From NCBI GenBank assembly GCA_048013815.1, contig CM106586.1, forward strand, positions 5,394,001 through 5,458,000: a stretch of 64,000 nucleotides of DNA, given 5' to 3'. Shown here piece by piece: positions 1-12,179 of this stretch. Within the stretch, counting starts at the first letter, position 1. Every line of letters begins with the position of its first letter. This stretch comes from Setoptus koraiensis. Its lineage: Eukaryota; Arthropoda. Below the pieces are notes generated by a model, which made no database searches, was not told the DNA's origin, and saw only the letters and a list, made by a program, of their open reading frames with translations. Position numbers and translations under genes: made by a program.

Positions 1-1883
1 TGGTCATCAGAATGACCACCCGGCCGGCTCGTTTTCTTCCTGTTCGTCCACGTCTTTGTACAAAACTGATTGGCGAGGCCGAGATATCATAGCATATTAT
101 TAAATCTATCTCGCCTATATCTAGACCTTCCTCAGCCACACATGTAGCGACCAAGGTATTGTAACCACCTTCCCTGAACTTTTTCACAATCATAAGTTGT
201 TCTTTTTGGCTGGTGCTAAGCTTACCGTTGCCCTTACTCTGACCAACAAAAGTCATAGCCTTTATCAGAGGTGAATGTTTGCTCAAAACTTGGCTTATAT
301 CTATGACACTATCGCGGTATTTCGCGAACACAATTGCTCTAGTCTGCACGTTGTCCTTATTTTGTTCGAAATGCCTTAACAAAATCTCTTCGACTTTTTT
401 CAATTTAGGATGGCCAACACTTAGATCCATGAGTGTGGTTACCTCAGTATTGTTTGAGTCTAGTTCCACAGCGCGTCCATTGCAGAATTGCGTCTTGATA
501 TCGTCGATTAGTAACTGGCAATCAACGCTTGGAGCTATGTAGCAGAAATGAGTATTTTGGTTGAATATTAGCTGGGATGTCTCAAGAAAAGATATCTAGA
601 TTCGACGTTCATTGACAACTGATTGAACACTGCTCACCTATTTTAGCTTTAGCTGCTCCAGTTGTTCCTCCAACAGTCTCCATTATATGTTTAATGTGTG
701 AGTAGAAAGGTCTGATTCCATAACATACTAGTAGATCGTATGCGTATTTTAAAGATAGACATGCTGAAATAGCCAAAATGACTCGCCCTTTGGTAGTACC
801 TGTCGGTGGCCCATGCTGGAACACTTGATTGCGAGCCTTAAGCAACTGAAACCTTGTGATTTTTTCAATGCTGTTGTTATAGACTAGACCAGCTCTCAAA
901 AGTTCCCCAACAACAGGGTTGCAAACTTTGGCGAAGCGCTCAGAATACTTTTTGAGTCTATTGTCCAACTCCACAACCACTGTATCGTGAGATCGGCTGT
1001 TCTTGAAGTTCATGAGATCAAGCGATTCTTCAGAACGGAAAACTACCTCACCTATGTAAAGGTTCAATACCACTTGTTGAATTCTTTTGATGTCCGAACC
1101 TGGAGTGGCAGTTAAGGCCAATATTCGAAAACCATTACGATTGCAGTTGTGCAGAATTCTTATAACCTCAACGTAAGAGGCATTTCCTTGTGCTCTATGA
1201 GCCTCGTCTATCACAAGACATTTAACGGACTTTGGCGACAAGAGTTTATTCTCGAGATCGTTTTGTATAATTTGAGGTGTGACGAAGAAAACTCTCTTTG
1301 TCCTCCAAAACTCTTGGCGTTTCTCAGCGCTAGTGTGACCGGTCAGTTCAATAGTATCGTTTCTCGGTATACCAGATATTCGTTTACATTCCTCTATCTG
1401 TTGCGCAACTAACGGTCTCGTTGGTGCCATAAATATTATCTTCCCTGATGGGAACCAACGATAGAAATTGTACATAACAACGGCAGCTATAAAAGTCTTA
1501 CCGAATCCGGTGGGTAAAACAACAAGAGTATTGGAGAAGAGTGAGATCTTGACCGCATGGAATTGGTATCCTCTAACGGTCATATTGTCGGGGTAAATCC
1601 AGGTTCTACCGGCTTCGTAATCAAAACCCTCGACCAGTTCTGCATTTGGTGGGGGCATCTTGGGGTCATGCATGGGCACTGCTGCAAGCCAATCGTCGTC
1701 GTCATCGAACTCGTCTGACTGCTCATTGGAGGCTTCTTCGACCTCAGAAGGTTTTTCTTCGGCTGGAAGTGGTTCGTCTTTCACCCTAAATGGCTCCTCC
1801 TTGATCACTAACGGTTCCTCTCTAACTGTAAATGGCTCCTTCTTGGCCACGAATGGTTCCTCTTTGACGATGGTGGCCGCCAT
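1..1883 (-). CDS. FANCM: FANCM-type DNA helicase/translocase (partial, 3' end beyond window)
   Basis: Fanconi anaemia group M family ATP-dependent DNA translocase, which remodels stalled replication forks and anchors the Fanconi core complex. The predicted exons are 638-1883 and 1-534, joined across a 103 bp GT-AG intron with matching phase. Exon 1 encodes a Walker A (LPTGFGKT, residues 123-130), a DEAH box (226-229) and a TATPGSD motif. Exon 2 continues into the helicase C domain, with CVAEEGLDIGEIDLI and RRGRTGRKRAGRV (motif VI). The text between Walker A and DEAH is close to vertebrate FANCM (MYNFYRWFPSGK). The first 47 residues are a degenerate 7-residue repeat rich in KEEP. The remainder of the gene lies left of base 1. 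The gene is divergent from the ABCF3 gene, 535 bp away. Family assignment is firm; the exon join is predicted. Confidence 0.93.
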
Positions 1884-2418
1884 TGTCGGAGCAAACGATT
1901 AAGTTTAAGTTTATGTATTAATATAATTTATGTTAAATTGTTGATGTGTATTTATGACGAAATCATGACGAAACTCTATCTCGCATATGGTTGAATGAGC
2001 GGGCAAACAAGAACACTGTCAACATCGATAAACATGCTTATTCATGATTGTTTCAGCAACCAACCGCATCGCTACTACAGAAGCCATGCCATTTTACTGG
2101 TGAACCGGGAACTCTACGCAGGCACAGATTGTCCCTTAACCCGCCTCGGACGCCTTACGTTAGTGCTAACCGGAGGCACACACAACTTATACGCTGAACT
2201 TGGCGCGATCAGCACGCACAAGTTGATTGAACGTTCTGTGCAACGGTGATCATCTGTTTGCTCAGATGAGTTCAACCACGCAACAACAAGAGTAGAATCG
2301 GATGCTAGTGTTCGTTGTTCAGGCTGCCCATCTGAACATCTGGTAAACACTGTGGCTGAGGTCAGTTCTATTTAAATACTTATTCTAGACCAATATCGAA
2401 TTTTATTTTCTCCAAACA
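1884..2418. promoter_or_regulatory. Shared 5' intergenic region of FANCM and ABCF3
   Basis: This 535 bp separates two divergent start codons, so both promoters must lie here, possibly as one bidirectional promoter. Two short open frames on opposite strands (about 1995-2350) match nothing I recognise. I see no clear TATA box placed for either gene. Confidence 0.5.
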
Positions 2419-4584
2419 ATGGCCGCCACCATTCTCAAGGATCACCTATCCATAGTTGACAAGGATGTTATCAAATATGTGGAGACTGCAATTGAATTTG
2501 AAGACTTTGAATCAAACGAATGTTTCTTCCAACAAATAGGACCACTTCTAGAGAGTTGCGCCGACAACAAGACTCAGGACGATATTCGTAAAATTTGCTC
2601 ACTTCTACTAAAGAGTGTGAATCTCAATCAGAATGGTGGATTTGATGATGAAGATGACAATCTATTGCACGAGTACGGCCAATCTTCCAATCCAAAGGCC
2701 AAGACTAGGCGCTTGATGCAACCAATAATAATAGCGGATGAATTTGAAAAGTCGGCCCTCAAGGACACTAGCTCAATATTCTTACAATTCCAAGTAGATA
2801 AGAGCACTCGTGTTGATAGAAAACGTTTAGAAAAGGCCGAAGCTAAACTGAAATTGAAACAAGATAAGCGCGAAGCTATTGCAAATGGATTAACCATGGC
2901 ACCCCCCAAGAGAGTAGGTGAACCGGCATCCGCGTCAACTACTCAGCAAGTAAACAAACGTGATGTCAAAAATGAATCTACAAAAGTGAGAGATATTAAG
3001 ATTGAGAATTTCGACATATCATTCGGTGATAGACTTCTTTTGTCCGGAGCTGACTTGACCCTGGTCTTCGGTCGACGTTACGGGTTGTGTGGCAGAAATG
3101 GATACGGTAAATCTACATTGTTGCGTATGATTAGTTCTCGTCAGCTTATAATACCAAAGTTCATCACTATTCTACACGTAGAACAAGAGGTTGTTGGGGA
3201 CGATACTACTGTAGTTGATTCACTCCTACAAACTGATGAAGTAAGATATAACTTACTCAAGCGAGAGCGAGTGCTAGCTCAGAAAAAGGAGGAACTCAAT
3301 GAGGACGAGCTCAAGGAAATGGCAAGCCTTCACGCTCAACTACAAGAGCTACAAGCAGACTCTGAACCCGCTAGAGCATCAGGCATCCTGTTTGGTTTGG
3401 GTTTTACTCAAGCCATGCAACAACGCCCCACCAAAGAATACAGTGGAGGTTGGAGGATGAGAATCGCGCTCGCCCGTGCTCTATTTGCCAAACCAGATTT
3501 ATTGTTACTTGATGAGCCTACCAACATGTTAGACTTCAAGGCGAATATCTGGTTGCGTGATTACCTTATAAACAAATGGGAGTCTACTTTACTGGTCGTT
3601 TCTCACGATCGTGAATTTCTAAACTCGGTTCCTACGGATATTTTGCATCTTCACTCTCTAAGACTGGACTCTTACAGAGGTAATTATGATCTCTTCGTAA
3701 GACTGAAGACTGAAAAGTTACGCAACCAACTGAAGGAATATGAAGCTCAGCAACAACTGAGACAGCACACGCAAGAATTCATTGACAAGTTCAGATACAA
3801 CGCCAAGCGTGCTGGCTTGGTTCAATCTAAAATCAAAATGTTAGAGCGTCTTCCTGAGATAAAACCTATAGAGCGAGAACCAGCCGTAGTTTTTAGATTC
3901 CCCGAACCATCAGAATTATCCGGCACATTGTTTCAATTGGACGACGTTAACTTTAGATATACTCCAGATTCTCCATATATTCTGCAAAATGTCAATATTT
4001 CAGCTAGTCTGGATTCTAGGATTTGTATTGTAGGAGATAACGGATCTGGTAAAACTACTCTATTGAAATTGATTATCGGTGAGAATGAGCCATCCTCTGG
4101 TGAGAAACGAGGTAAAGCTAATGCAATCATTGGTTATTTTTCTCAGCATCATGTTGATCAATTACCCATGGAATACAATTCTGTTCAGTTACTTGCCAAA
4201 AGATTCCCCGGAAAGCCCGTAGAAACTTACAGAGCATGCCTGGGTCGCTTTGGTATTTCTGGAGATCTCGCCTTACAAACAATAGAATCCTTGAGCGGTG
4301 GTCAAAAAAGTCGTGTGGCCTTCGCTTCAATGACAATGACAACACCGCATATGTTAATTCTTGATGAGCCTACCAATCATTTAGATGTCGAATCGATCGA
4401 GGCTTTAGCAGATGCATTGATAAAGTTTGAAGGAGCTGTTGTACTTGTTTCTCACGACGAGCAGTTCGTAAAAACAGTTTGTAAGGAACTGTGGTTTGTA
4501 GAGAATAAGCAAGTTCGTTGTCTGAAAGAAGGCTTCGACGAGTACGTGACAATAGTTAAGTCAGCCCTAGAGAAGATGGTTTAG
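2419..4584 (+). CDS. ABCF3: ABCF3-like ATP-binding cassette protein
   Basis: Soluble cytosolic twin-cassette ABC-F ATPase of 721 residues with no membrane segments; the family is related to yeast GCN20 and is linked to translation control. Cassette 1 has Walker A GRNGYGKST (about 225), signature YSGGWRMR (about 341) and Walker B LLLLDEPTNMLD (about 362). Cassette 2 has GDNGSGKTT (about 540), LSGGQKSR (about 626) and LILDEPTNHLD (about 646). The N-terminal 200 residues and the overall length fit animal ABCF3 rather than ABCF1 or ABCF2. It is a single exon starting in a strong GCCGCCACC-like context. The first seven residues nearly repeat those of the divergent FANCM gene. Complete and intact. 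Confidence 0.95.
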   Translation: MAATILKDHLSIVDKDVIKYVETAIEFEDFESNECFFQQIGPLLESCADNKTQDDIRKICSLLLKSVNLNQNGGFDDEDDNLLHEYGQSSNPKAKTRRLMQPIIIADEFEKSALKDTSSIFLQFQVDKSTRVDRKRLEKAEAKLKLKQDKREAIANGLTMAPPKRVGEPASASTTQQVNKRDVKNESTKVRDIKIENFDISFGDRLLLSGADLTLVFGRRYGLCGRNGYGKSTLLRMISSRQLIIPKFITILHVEQEVVGDDTTVVDSLLQTDEVRYNLLKRERVLAQKKEELNEDELKEMASLHAQLQELQADSEPARASGILFGLGFTQAMQQRPTKEYSGGWRMRIALARALFAKPDLLLLDEPTNMLDFKANIWLRDYLINKWESTLLVVSHDREFLNSVPTDILHLHSLRLDSYRGNYDLFVRLKTEKLRNQLKEYEAQQQLRQHTQEFIDKFRYNAKRAGLVQSKIKMLERLPEIKPIEREPAVVFRFPEPSELSGTLFQLDDVNFRYTPDSPYILQNVNISASLDSRICIVGDNGSGKTTLLKLIIGENEPSSGEKRGKANAIIGYFSQHHVDQLPMEYNSVQLLAKRFPGKPVETYRACLGRFGISGDLALQTIESLSGGQKSRVAFASMTMTTPHMLILDEPTNHLDVESIEALADALIKFEGAVVLVSHDEQFVKTVCKELWFVENKQVRCLKEGFDEYVTIVKSALEKMV

Positions 4585-5497
4585 CCATTTAGTTCACCAT
4601 CATGCGTTGGGTAACGATAATAATGCAATATTCGGATGCTTTTTTATTAACAACTCTCAATAGGCTAAAAAACTCTCTATATGTATTGATTAGCTCATAC
4701 CCTGTTAAGTACCACAGTAAAAAACGCTCGCTTGGTTACTAAACCTGTTTGATGATTGATTATAATCAGCGTAAAGAGGGACTTAATGATGGCGCAACTT
4801 ATATATCTAGAATCTAGATAGAGCCGTTTAATCAAGTGAGTTACTTTATCTATACTACTACAAAACTGTACAGACGAAAATAAAATCTCTCACTTCCAGA
4901 TATACACTGTGAATTCATGAATCAACAAGTGCCTGGCATAAACAAATTTATGAGTCTGCCTGACTGTATTTCGCACTGATCAGATTTAAATCATACAAGA
5001 AATTTCCATACTAGTGCCTAGATTGCGAAAGATAGGGGGCAAACTATTATCGCGTTTAGACTTTGTCGGGGATATGAACTTTCCTTCCTCTGTTGTTATT
5101 AATTAAACTCTCTTGCACCTACAAAAATAAATCATGCTAACATACAAACTAGAAAAAATCTGCTCACAAGGAAGAGATAACAAATCCTGTCAAGCTCATG
5201 TCTCCATGGTGTCTCCATCAGACATTGCACTGTTTAGTTGTCCAGTGTATGACCGACTTGACATTTCTTTCATATTAGTTGTGAACTCGTAGCAATGTTG
5301 TAGAAAACACTGAACTTTGTTGTGATGTTTTCTTCCCCAGTTCGTATCAGAGAACATAGTATGGAGTTTAGTCAATAAACAAAAATCATTTTGCGGACCC
5401 TATCCACTCTTTCAGTCATAAAATAGAGGGCACTTGTGTCAAGCATTCAAAAATAATTTGAACAATACAAGTCAAGTAATCATCAACTGTTGCAACC
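4585..5497. other. Intergenic region, ABCF3 to CRAL-TRIO gene
   Basis: AT-rich sequence of 913 bp with no open frame I can support. It must hold the ABCF3 3' UTR (an AATAAA lies near 4880) and the promoter of the downstream + gene. Nothing else stands out. Confidence 0.4.
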
Positions 5498-6626
5498 ATG
5501 ACAGGTCAAATATTTGACGAAAAAATCAATGAAGAAGATAATAAAGAAGAACGAATGAAAATTAAGGATTCTATATCCGAGTTGCGGGATCGTTTCAAAG
5601 AAGAATATGAGTTCAACCAAGATTCATACCTCAAGAAAGACTATGATTGTGTCATGGACACCAACGATGATTGGTATTGTATCAGATATTTGAGACATTT
5701 CAAATTGGACATAGATAAGGCGTTCAATGCTATGAAGCACAACTTAAGTTGGCGCAAACAATTCAAAATAGATGAACTGTCCATAGAATGTTTTCCTAAG
5801 GAATTGCTACTATTTGTGCCCATTTTCGTTTGTGGTAAAAGTCTTGACGGATGCCCAGTTATCTATATACAGGGAGCGGAATTTGCTCCGTCTCCTCAGG
5901 GACCTGTCAAAGATTTATTGAGAAGTTACTTTTATCTCATGATGAAAGTTCTAGACGAATCGATCGGGCCCAAGGGTCAGGTACATATCGTGCTTAACCA
6001 AACAGATTCATCTTTGTTGCACAATTTTGAGCTAGATGCTTTGAAATGGCTTGTAAGTAACTTGATAAATTATTCGTATTATTACATATGCATGATATTT
6101 TTGTATTATGACATATTCGATAACTACACCCGGGTAAATATTCAAGACCTAAAGAGAATTTAAAAGAACAAATTATGCCTTTTTTTCACCACAGGTCGGA
6201 ATCAGGGATAACTGGCCTAACAGGGTAAGATCTGTCCGAGTTATCGGTTTACCTTTCGTATTTCGACCAATAGTCAAAATGGTTGTATCTTGGCTCCCCA
6301 AAGAATGGAGCGATATATTGTTTGTAGGAACTGTGGAAGAATTGTTGTATAGTATTGTAGACGATCAAAATCTACCCTCGTTTTTCGGTGGCTCTTTGGA
6401 TGCAGCTTCATGTAAACTAGCGCCGACAAGTAATAAATGGGCCAAAGATTTTGAACTTTTCAAAGATCAGGAAATGTTTGCCAAATTCATGAAATGTTTC
6501 TACATATCGGAAGACGCCAAAAACTATCTAATCGATTTACAAATGGAATATGACAAGAAAATCGAAACGACAAAATGTTGCAAGGGTCAATCACCAGTAT
6601 CGGTGGCGGAATTATCAGAATTATAA
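5498..6626 (+). CDS. CRAL-TRIO (Sec14-like) domain protein
   Basis: Predicted 328-residue protein from exons 5498-6052 and 6195-6626. The donor is CTT|GTAAGT and the acceptor CACAG|GTC, in phase 0. An N-terminal helical CRAL-TRIO_N-like part (DWYCIRYLRHFKLDIDKAF) is followed by the lipid-binding fold (CPVIYIQGAEF, then VGIRDNWPNRVRSVRVIGLP and WLPKEWSDILFVG across the splice). These proteins bind small lipids such as phosphoinositides or retinoids in the cytosol or on membranes. There is no signal peptide, GOLD domain or MSP domain in the predicted product. Its ligand cannot be told from sequence. The N-terminus is acidic and charged, and the C-terminal 40 residues are not conserved family sequence. 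Confidence 0.85.
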
Positions 6627-7541
6627 TCAGGAGTGCTATGATCAAAACCAAAACTCTTTTATTATTATGTTAACTTTGATTATTATTACTTTCACAGCTC
6701 TTAGTTGATAAGTTTAGTTCTAAGAATCAAATAGTATGAGAGGATATGCTCAGTTGAATTGAGGCCTATAATGACATAGACAAAATAAATTTGATCATGC
6801 GATGGTAGCAGATTTTGCCTAACGTTACTCCCAATGAAATTATGGTGATCACTTAACCCTCCCGTCTTATCAAAGCTGTCTCGATCCCAACCACTGATGT
6901 TCCTTTCATTTGTCTTACTTAGACCGATTCATCATGTTTTTAGAACCTTTATCTTCTTAACTTATAACTAATGCTGGTAGTCATACCAACAACTCTGGAT
7001 CGTTCGTTTTTTCATTCGAGATCTAGCTAATATGTCGTGCTTTGGAAGCAGAGTAGTTAATGACTTTGTATTTGGGGCAGAGGAGGGAGCCAATCGAAAT
7101 TAAATTTATATTACTTTTGTCGTACAACATGATGATAATGTAATTTGTACATAACTTATGAAATGACACGACGGCAAACCTATTTGAATACCTTGAAATA
7201 ACGTCCTTTATATAAAGAAACGAATCTCATTGGAAAGGAACCACGAGGTTTGAAACTCTACTGGAGAAGTATTCAGAATATTTTACAACAGAATTTTTAC
7301 GATTGATATTCCAGTCGGTAAGAATATCATATTGAATACGAGGACTTATATTGTTTTTGATATATAGTTGATTGACATTTCTTGAGGATTTAGCACAAAG
7401 AATTTCGGATTCCATTTAATTAAGTGAACTTTTCACACACCACATGCATGATCTACCCATTGAACACTTATGATATCATTCAAAAAGATCGAGAAAACGT
7501 CTTTCATGTAGGTGGTCTTTTATTTTCGGGTGACATCATCA
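6627..7541. other. Convergent intergenic region
   Basis: This 915 bp lies between the 3' ends of the CRAL-TRIO gene (+) and the Gly-rich gene (-). It is AT-rich. Short open frames (for example 7227-7415 on -) have no recognisable content. Confidence 0.35.
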
Positions 7542-8008
7542 TCATCGTCTTTTTCCGTAGCCACCGATGCCTCCAAAACCACCACCACCACCGCCTCCGT
7601 ATCCACCACCGAATCCTCCGAGACCACCTAAACCACTCAAAGCCAATCCTTTCTCGAATGCTAGAAATTGGCTGTTGTTGCAAAGAATTCGTGAATAGTA
7701 AAATTAGCTATAAATTGGTAAATGCAACTAATTATATACTTAATGAGAATTTGTAACACTTACAGTGGATCTATAGGATGAATAACTGGGTCATGTTTGG
7801 TGATTATTGGAATTGGCAAAGGTACCGGCAGAGGTAGAGGAAGAACAAGCTTCTTTGGTTTCCTCAATAAAAATAAAGCTGATGCAGCCTGTGTTGCCAA
7901 CTTTATCTTCTTCTTCTTAATTTTGATGAATTTAGTATCGCTCGATGGTATCAAAGTTGTTATCATGAGTACAAGCATTAGAAGAGCCAAAAGAAGTAAA
8001 CTCTGCAT
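7542..8008 (-). CDS. Small secreted Gly-rich basic protein (uncharacterised)
   Basis: Predicted 124-residue protein from exons 7764-8008 and 7542-7671, joined by CT|GTAAGT and CAACAG|C in phase 2. It begins with a strong signal peptide (MQSLLLLALLMLVLMITTL). A Lys-rich stretch (KFIKIKKKKIK) follows, then a Pro/Leu/Ile repeat (LPLPLPVPLPIPII). The second exon ends in a Gly-rich tail (GGFGGGYGGGGGGGFGG) and KRR. This arrangement is common in arthropod cuticle, silk-like or antimicrobial-type peptides, but I recognise no family. The splice join is supported by the switch from Pro-rich text to an open Gly-rich frame. Confidence 0.6.
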
Positions 8009-9820
8009 TGTTCGTTATTATAGTTAAATTTGAAAAATATGGGGTTAGTTAAACTGGTAGCTGATAATCACTTGGTAATGAACGAAAAAAGAAGAAAGTA
8101 ATCGACTTCTTAGGAAAACTTAAGATGTTCAATATGTAGATTTGTTTACCTTCTGATTTGAGAGCCTTCTAGACATTATTGGGCTCTGAGGATTGTTAGT
8201 TATTGCGTTGATTGACAACTCTATGAGTATGTGGTGAATCTCTAGCTTTGAATGCTATGAAAAATATGATAAGTTTTTGATGTCTTCATGAGTTATATTG
8301 AATATTTGGTCTTCTATTTTGTTTTTTCTTTCGACAACATCAGTGCTAACTTAAATAATTCTTCAATCACAATGCTGCTTAGCTCAGTGCTCTGTAAGAC
8401 AATCAGATTATAACCGTTACAGTAAGATATCAACTATAAATGAACTCATAAGATCATTAATTCAATTGATATAGATAATTTTTGCCAATTGCGACATTGT
8501 TATGTCGATTCACTTTCGTCGAGGCATTGATTTGAAAGTGCAAGAACAACTATGGAAATGCTCAGAAAGAAACGCCTTCGTCGATTGCTATTTAGATGAA
8601 AATATAAGGTTGTTTTCTCCGTAAATTTACAGCCATGCTACTGAACAGTAAAGAACAACTTCTAGCGGGGCACAATCAACAAGTGATAATGAAACAAAAG
8701 ATGCAGATAATGTTTCGTAATGTTGAATGAATAATAACAATTCTGTTATATGTAGACATCAACTTATGATCTAGTTGACTTTCTATGAGTGACTTGAGTC
8801 TCGACACACACAATTGAGAAAACTTCCGTATTCAATGACCGTGGCCAACGTATTGCCTCTAACCCACATTCTTCTGTCTATATATCTGTTATATTACTGG
8901 ATATAACTGACCAATTAACATTGCAGCATTTAAGCTGACCAGCCAACAAGTCCGAGATGCATTAGTAATAACATAAGCAGGTAAACTAGTTTCTTTGTGA
9001 GATCGCGCGCGCGAATTTCTTCATGCAGATCAAATCATTCCTGCTGACAATCAATGTGTGTCCAGTAAGATCTACTGGCAAACAAAACATAATAAGTGCT
9101 TTCTGTTCATCTAGAAGTGTTAAGTCATGGTTGGATACGAAAAATCTATACTTCTCATATGGCACACAGTTACAACTTTAGTAGCCTTTGAAGAAAACAA
9201 TTTTTTTGTTGATTGCCAAACCATTCAACAATCAGAAAAGTAATGTGATATGAGCAATGGCGTAAAGGTCACTAATGTTTTCATATAGAACGAATTTCCC
9301 GAGGGAATTTACTTTTTAATAAAATTATTGATAGCGTAGCAAGGAGTTGAGTGTGGAAGGGGGCTACCAATCTTTGATTTTATTGGATTAGTATATACAA
9401 ATAGAATAGTAGCGTTTAATCTGCATAATGGCCCTTTTTAAGAAAACCTATAAGTTTAGAACCAAAATTCGAGTCTTTTGTTCTTGTTCATGTTTACTTT
9501 CATTCATACATCTGGATGTTGCACGCATTAATTATCTGGATTATTCAAAGTAAAACAAGCGTGTTAGTTGAAGAAAGCTATAAATTTAAAAATTACATAA
9601 ATCCTAGTGTTTGCCTACCCAATCAGAATGTATAATCAGAGAGAAGATTAGCTGATGCAATCACTAGATTTCCTCTTCTTTTTTGCTCGGGATTTCTCTC
9701 GGCAAAAAATACTTGAAATATTCAATGCGAAAAAGCTTAGTGGCTCCTCACTTCATCATATTAATACAGTCTAAATGGCAAACAAACAATCGGGCATAGA
9801 TCTATATCAACTTACCAATA
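8009..9820. other. Intergenic region, nothing recognised
   Basis: This 1.8 kb AT-rich stretch contains no open frame over 60 codons and no repeat I could define. It holds the promoter of the Gly-rich gene at its left edge and the 3' UTR of the myotubularin gene at its right edge. Confidence 0.4.
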
Positions 9821-11787
9821 CTATATTTGAACAGAAGACAAATGGCTTGAACTTTGAACGTTAGAGCCTTGACTTATCTGCTGGCTACCTGCCCTTGAGA
9901 TTCTAGCTTGAAGCGCCTTTTGTATATCTTCTACTCTCTTATTGAGCTCGCGTTTTGCAACCAATAATTCTTTGTTTCGATGCTGAACACTTACTTGTGG
10001 CCGTAAATATGGATTCCAACGACAATAGTATCTAGTCCACAATTCTATGCGCCTAGGACTTGATAAAGGCAAAATGACATGACTTTTTGTTTGCATTGAG
10101 TATAGAGGATTGAGGTACTCGTTAGGGTAACTATTGATGAATGACCAAAGGGATACTGTCTTATTTTTGACACCTTCTTTTGTTCTCTGATATTCCGAAT
10201 TGCACAAGAAAGTTCCGAAGAGACAACTAAAAGAATGATCTAAAATGGTGATCAGAAAATGGTCATTGAACTCGAAGGCGTTGGGAAATTGTTGCATTAT
10301 TTGCCAAACGCAGTCGATAAACTGTAGAAATATAGGTGCTCTCTCAGCGTCAGAATGTTTATCGTCGCCATGGCCGAGTCTCTGTAGAAATTTATGTCCG
10401 AAAGAAACCCATTCTTTCTCTATGAGAACTTCAAATCCCTTGAGTGTTCTGTAATAAGGATCAAGCATTATCATTGCCAAACTAGTCAGTTGGCTAGTGC
10501 GATCCCAACCTATTATATAAAAATAGAACAAGATACATGAGTTTAGATTCCATATCTGAAATCAAATTAGATCAAAAGAAAAAAATTCAAACATCACTTA
10601 CCATCACTGCAATGGACTATCAGAGATGTTTTGTGGTTCTCTAATTTATCAGCAATCTTCAAAGCTCCGGTGAGTATTGATCGTATGTGTTCCAACCAGA
10701 GAGTTGATTCTAGATTGGAGTGCCACCGGTTCTCCTCCAAACCTGGATAGCATAAGTCTTTCAGTTTGCGCCACGATTCCCGCATGGCGTGAATGTTTGG
10801 GATGTCCAAATAAATAACTTCAGCATTTTGATAGAAATCTTCATTCTCGTAGCCACCGCCTCTCGCCTTATTTGCGACTGCATTTGCACTTGGTCTTGCA
10901 TCCATTATATAAATCTTGTGACTTTGAGCATTCGCGTCCATAATCATTTGAACATAACGCTCATCATCTTTGCTTCTTTTGCCGCTGACACCGACCATGG
11001 GTTGTGCGCATCTAGTTAGACTTGCCTGGCTCTCAGGATGCAGCCAACTGAGAACTGGTATTCTTCCACGACTACGAAATTGAGAAACTTGCCTTAGATC
11101 ATCTTCCGAGGCAGCTGAAGGAACAACTAGTATTGCCGGATACGTGTCACATAGTTCATAATTTTCGTTCACTTTAGTTATTTTCCAAGTCTCTGTGATT
11201 GAACCAAGTCTTTTGTATTCGGCAATGGGTTCGTAAACATTCCAACCATTCACAGGGAACTTTTCTCGATAGTCAAAGGCAAACAGTGTCAACTTATTGT
11301 TGAATGGGAAGGCAAACTGTTGTAATTTATCAAAGACATCTCGCCTAGAATGGTTTTCTCTGCTGTGAGCAAAGCGTAGATTTCGCAAATCCTTGCATGT
11401 TATCTCTAACCCGTAGGAATTTTCTCCTTTCGATGTTGAACCGCCGATTTTCTCAACGCGGCATATGAATCCCAATGGTAAGTCTATCAAATAATTGGCC
11501 AGATATCGTTGATTGTTAAGACCAGATGTTGTATTAACTAATGCGGATGCCACAGGCGAGGTATCCGTATTTGTGGAATGTGGTATGGATTTAAAAAACA
11601 ATCTATAGTTTGTGATGTACAATAGCCCTCTGATTGGCCCAAAGTAAGGACTCAAACAAGAGACATCCTTTGGTGATATTGAGGCAACAATCTTTTCTCC
11701 TGTTAGCAACCAACTGGTATCCTCGGATGCACCTGATGATTGTGAGGTTGTGATGGATGATGATGATAATGAGGGATTTGAGGCCAT
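9821..11787 (-). CDS. MTMR2: Myotubularin-related phosphoinositide 3-phosphatase (MTM1/MTMR1/MTMR2 group)
   Basis: Predicted 624-residue active phosphatase that removes the 3-phosphate from PI3P and PI(3,5)P2 on endosomal membranes. Exons are 10602-11787 and 9821-10509, joined at GATG|GTAAGT and ATAATAG|GT in phase 1. The intron splits the catalytic motif: the join reads HCSDGWDRTSQ, a complete CX5R signature with Cys at about 393 and Arg at about 399, so this is not a dead pseudophosphatase. An N-terminal PH-GRAM domain (about 25-150; [14 protein letters not shown]) precedes the phosphatase core. The C-terminus has a predicted coiled coil (about 570-600) and ends in SVQI, which could bind a PDZ domain. 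The length is close to MTMR2. The choice among MTM1, MTMR1 and MTMR2 is less certain. Confidence 0.92.
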
Positions 11788-12179
11788 TCTATTCTGTATA
11801 AATTAGGCTAAGCTCTAAGGGGTAGCACATCAATGGGGATAGCAATTTTTCCAGAACAATTATTAAAACGGCAGCATTTTATTTCCAAATAAAACTAGGA
11901 TTATAATTTGATAAGATTGTATTGATGATGGCATTAGGCAGTATTCTATCCTAATACAACAACGAATGCAGATCACAACAAAGAAAATGATTTCTATGTG
12001 ATGGAATTGTGAGTGGTGACTGTGCGAGTCACGCCCACGGTTGCCAGTAGTCATTGTTGTCAAGCGGGCGAACATATGATTCTAATTTCACATTGGCAGC
12101 CCACGTTGAATTTTTTGAGTTACAACTAACTCACGCTGACGCGTTTCATTACAACTTTCAATCCGAAGTGAATTTATAG
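11788..12179. promoter_or_regulatory. Divergent promoter region, MTMR and neurochondrin-like genes
   Basis: This 392 bp lies between divergent start codons, so both promoters must lie here. An open frame on - (11863-12075) has no recognisable protein content. Confidence 0.4.

Noticed and set aside
1995-2350. Overlapping open frames on both strands between FANCM and ABCF3
   Set aside because: They are short and without recognisable content; the position is best explained as promoter DNA.
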